Below are positions 62,858 to 64,000 of a stretch of 64,000 bases of DNA, piece by piece. The notes under the pieces are model-generated. The model saw nothing but the letters and a program-made list of their open reading frames with translations, made no database searches and was not told the origin of the DNA. This DNA comes from Chryseobacterium defluvii (GTDB taxonomy: Bacteria > Bacteroidota > Bacteroidia > Flavobacteriales > Weeksellaceae). The stretch spans positions 744,001 to 808,000 of the forward strand of contig NZ_RBXB01000003.1 in assembly GCF_003634775.1 (NCBI RefSeq). Reading direction: 5' to 3'. The position numbers were made by a program, and so were the translations under genes. How positions within the stretch are numbered: position 1 is the stretch's first letter; every line of letters starts with the position of its first letter.

Positions 62858-63225
62858 TTCTTTTGAGCCTGACACAACTTTATAAACTGAGCCTCCACAT
62901 CCTGAAACTTCTCAGGCATTTCGGAAGAAACCCAAAACATCATCGCAATAGTTTTCTCTCCAAAAGCTTCTTTAAATACATCTTTATGTAAACGATAGCA
63001 TTCTCTCAAAAGTCTTTTGATACGATTCCTGTGAACCGCTCTTTTGAAATATCTTTTAGAAACAGAAACCCCGAATTTTATGCCTTCAACAGGATGATTA
63101 GGCTTATCCTTAAGAATAATGATCCTCAGATTTCCACAGGTCCTCCATTTACCTTTTTCGAAAAGCAAAGTAATTTCGCTGTTTTTTTTGAGTTTTTCTT
63201 CTCTGGGATATTTGAAGTTCTGCAT
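62851..63225 (-). CDS. rnpA: Ribonuclease P protein component
   Basis: A 124-residue RnpA that helps RNase P RNA bind pre-tRNA. FKYPREEKLKKNSEITLLFEKGK opens the fold, FGVSVSKRYFKRAVHRNRIKRLLRECYRL is the RNR motif, and the C-terminal strand (KTIAMMFWVSSEMPEKFQDVEAQF) is intact. The usual rpmH neighbour is absent. Its start overlaps the end of the tcdA gene by one base, so the two are cotranscribed. Confidence 0.95.
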   Translation of the reverse strand: MQNFKYPREEKLKKNSEITLLFEKGKWRTCGNLRIIILKDKPNHPVEGIKFGVSVSKRYFKRAVHRNRIKRLLRECYRLHKDVFKEAFGEKTIAMMFWVSSEMPEKFQDVEAQFIKLCQAQKKI

Positions 63226-63950
63226 CAGTCTTTTTTCACTAAAAAATTAATTACTTCTGCCGCTGCATAAAGACCAAAAACAGCAGGAATAAAGCTTATA
63301 GTTCCATAGAACGATTTTTTGAAATTACTTCCGTCAGTCATCTTTAAACTCTCCTCTTTCTGAATCTCATTCGAGAAAACACATCGGAAGCCTTTGTGGA
63401 TTTTTTCTTTTTTAAGTCTTTTTCTCACCTGTTTGGCAAGGAAGCAGTTATGAGTTTTGCTGATATCTCTCACCATCACTTTGCTTGGATCGGTTTTTCC
63501 GCCGGCTCCCATAGAACTGATGATTTTGATCTTTCTTTTTCTTGCGGCCTTAATCAGGCATAATTTAGGAGTCACACTGTCAATACAGTCCAGAATATAA
63601 TCAAACTTTCCTGAATCCAGCACTTCATCCATTCTTTCAGGATTTAGAAATTCGTTGATTTTGATGAGATTAAGTTCAGGGTTAATATCTAAAAGCCTGT
63701 CTGCAACCACTTCCACTTTATGTTTTCCAACAGTAGAATGTAATGCAGGAAGCTGTCTGTTGATATTGGTAATGTCTACCGTGTCACCATCTACAATCGT
63801 CATATTTCCTACTCCGGCTCTGGCTAAAAACTCAGCTGCAAAAGAACCTACTCCGCCTAAACCTATAACCAGAATATTAGCTTTACTTAATTTTTCAATT
63901 CCATCTTCCTTTATAAGAAGTTCCGTTCTTTCCAGCCAGTACTTATCCAT
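63225..63950 (-). CDS. tcdA: tRNA threonylcarbamoyladenosine dehydratase TcdA (CsdL)
   Basis: A 241-residue ThiF/MoeB/E1-like enzyme that cyclises t6A37 in tRNA to ct6A using ATP. NILVIGLGGVGSFAAEFLARAGVGNMTIVDGD is the nucleotide-binding part, TNINRQLPALHSTVGKHKVEV holds the Arg finger region, DYILDCIDSVTPKLCLI the conserved Asp, and SSMGAGGKTDPSKVMVRDISKTHNCFLA is TcdA-specific. A C-terminal hydrophobic stretch (GTISFIPAVFGLYAAAEVI) is typical. Its start overlaps the upstream gene's stop (ATGGATAA), continuing the operon with rnpA. Confidence 0.94.
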   Translation of the reverse strand: MDKYWLERTELLIKEDGIEKLSKANILVIGLGGVGSFAAEFLARAGVGNMTIVDGDTVDITNINRQLPALHSTVGKHKVEVVADRLLDINPELNLIKINEFLNPERMDEVLDSGKFDYILDCIDSVTPKLCLIKAARKRKIKIISSMGAGGKTDPSKVMVRDISKTHNCFLAKQVRKRLKKEKIHKGFRCVFSNEIQKEESLKMTDGSNFKKSFYGTISFIPAVFGLYAAAEVINFLVKKD

Positions 63951-64000
63951 TTTTTATCGTCTCTAAATTTTCTATAATCTGCTCATTGAGCCTTTCCAAA
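63943..64000 (-). CDS. C-terminal end of a further gene (cut by window edge)
   Basis: An open minus-strand frame reads LERLNEQIIENLETIKNG to a TAA at the complement of 63943-63945 and runs off the window. The 8-bp overlap with the tcdA start (ATGGATAA) is typical of an operon partner. Too little is present to name the protein. Confidence 0.5.
   Translation of the reverse strand, partial: LERLNEQIIENLETIKNG

Overview
The window looks like chromosomal DNA of a low-GC member of the Bacteroidota, most likely the Chryseobacterium/Weeksellaceae group of Flavobacteriia. This rests on several features: SecA, L21 and UvrB of flavobacterial type; many Bacteroidota-only families (DUF2795, DUF5686 with a carboxypeptidase-regulatory domain, a flavobacterial LptE); promoters of the TTTG-N~20-TAnnTTTG type in front of several genes; almost no Shine-Dalgarno sequences; and small MKNLKKL-type GG-leader peptides. 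The assignment is an inference from memory of these families.

Layout. 1-2.0 kb: the 5' part of a TonB-dependent siderophore receptor gene (minus strand). 2.2-6.8 kb: secA, a DUF2795 protein and a nucleotide-sugar epimerase, all minus. 6.8-13.3 kb (plus): a DUF389 membrane gene broken by an in-frame TAA, a DUF2797 gene, a WG-repeat lipoprotein that appears to have been inserted, and a large AsmA/DUF748-like envelope protein. 13.3-19.9 kb: small hypotheticals, a PA0069-type radical SAM protein, a Cys-rich leader-type peptide, a 2OG-Fe(II) oxygenase, menD, and a pabB/pabC-like pair. 20-22.9 kb (plus): two related membrane proteins, an AI-2E family transporter and a DUF3820 protein. 23-30.8 kb: uvrB, an S41 peptidase lipoprotein, a PQQ-type sugar dehydrogenase and a second TonB receptor. 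31-35.5 kb (minus): a three-gene redox operon (DsbA-like, FAD monooxygenase, PLP enzyme), then DUF502 and miaE.

35.7-42.3 kb: a small membrane protein, an acyltransferase, a zinc metallopeptidase lipoprotein, rplU-rpmA, a second Cys-rich leader peptide with a decayed third copy beside it, and the DUF5686 outer-membrane protein. 42.5-42.8 kb: two identical tRNA-Asn genes, each with its own promoter and terminator. 42.9-47.9 kb: rseP, a small beta-barrel protein, a nitrilase-family amidase, and a sulfur module of thioredoxin, rhodanese lipoprotein and metallo-beta-lactamase/double-rhodanese protein. 48.3-52.9 kb (plus): a HerA-like ATPase, a frameshifted small membrane gene, a DnaQ-type exonuclease with a degenerate GIY-YIG-like tail, and lysA. 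53-55.4 kb: four tandem secreted proteins with TonB-C-like domains. 55.5-62 kb: miaB, a sigma-54-type activator, a membrane protein, lptE and a long acidic repeat protein. 62-64 kb (minus): DUF4126, rnpA, tcdA and the tail of one more gene.

Most of the window is ordinary housekeeping and envelope biology. The parts worth a second look are the WG-repeat cassette flanked by a duplicated DUF2797 tail, the family of leader peptides with hypervariable Cys-rich cores, the tandem TonB-C-like array without TonB/ExbBD, and two gene disruptions (an ochre stop in DUF389 and a T7 frameshift at 49.9 kb). I see no CRISPR array, prophage, insertion sequence or complete known defence system.
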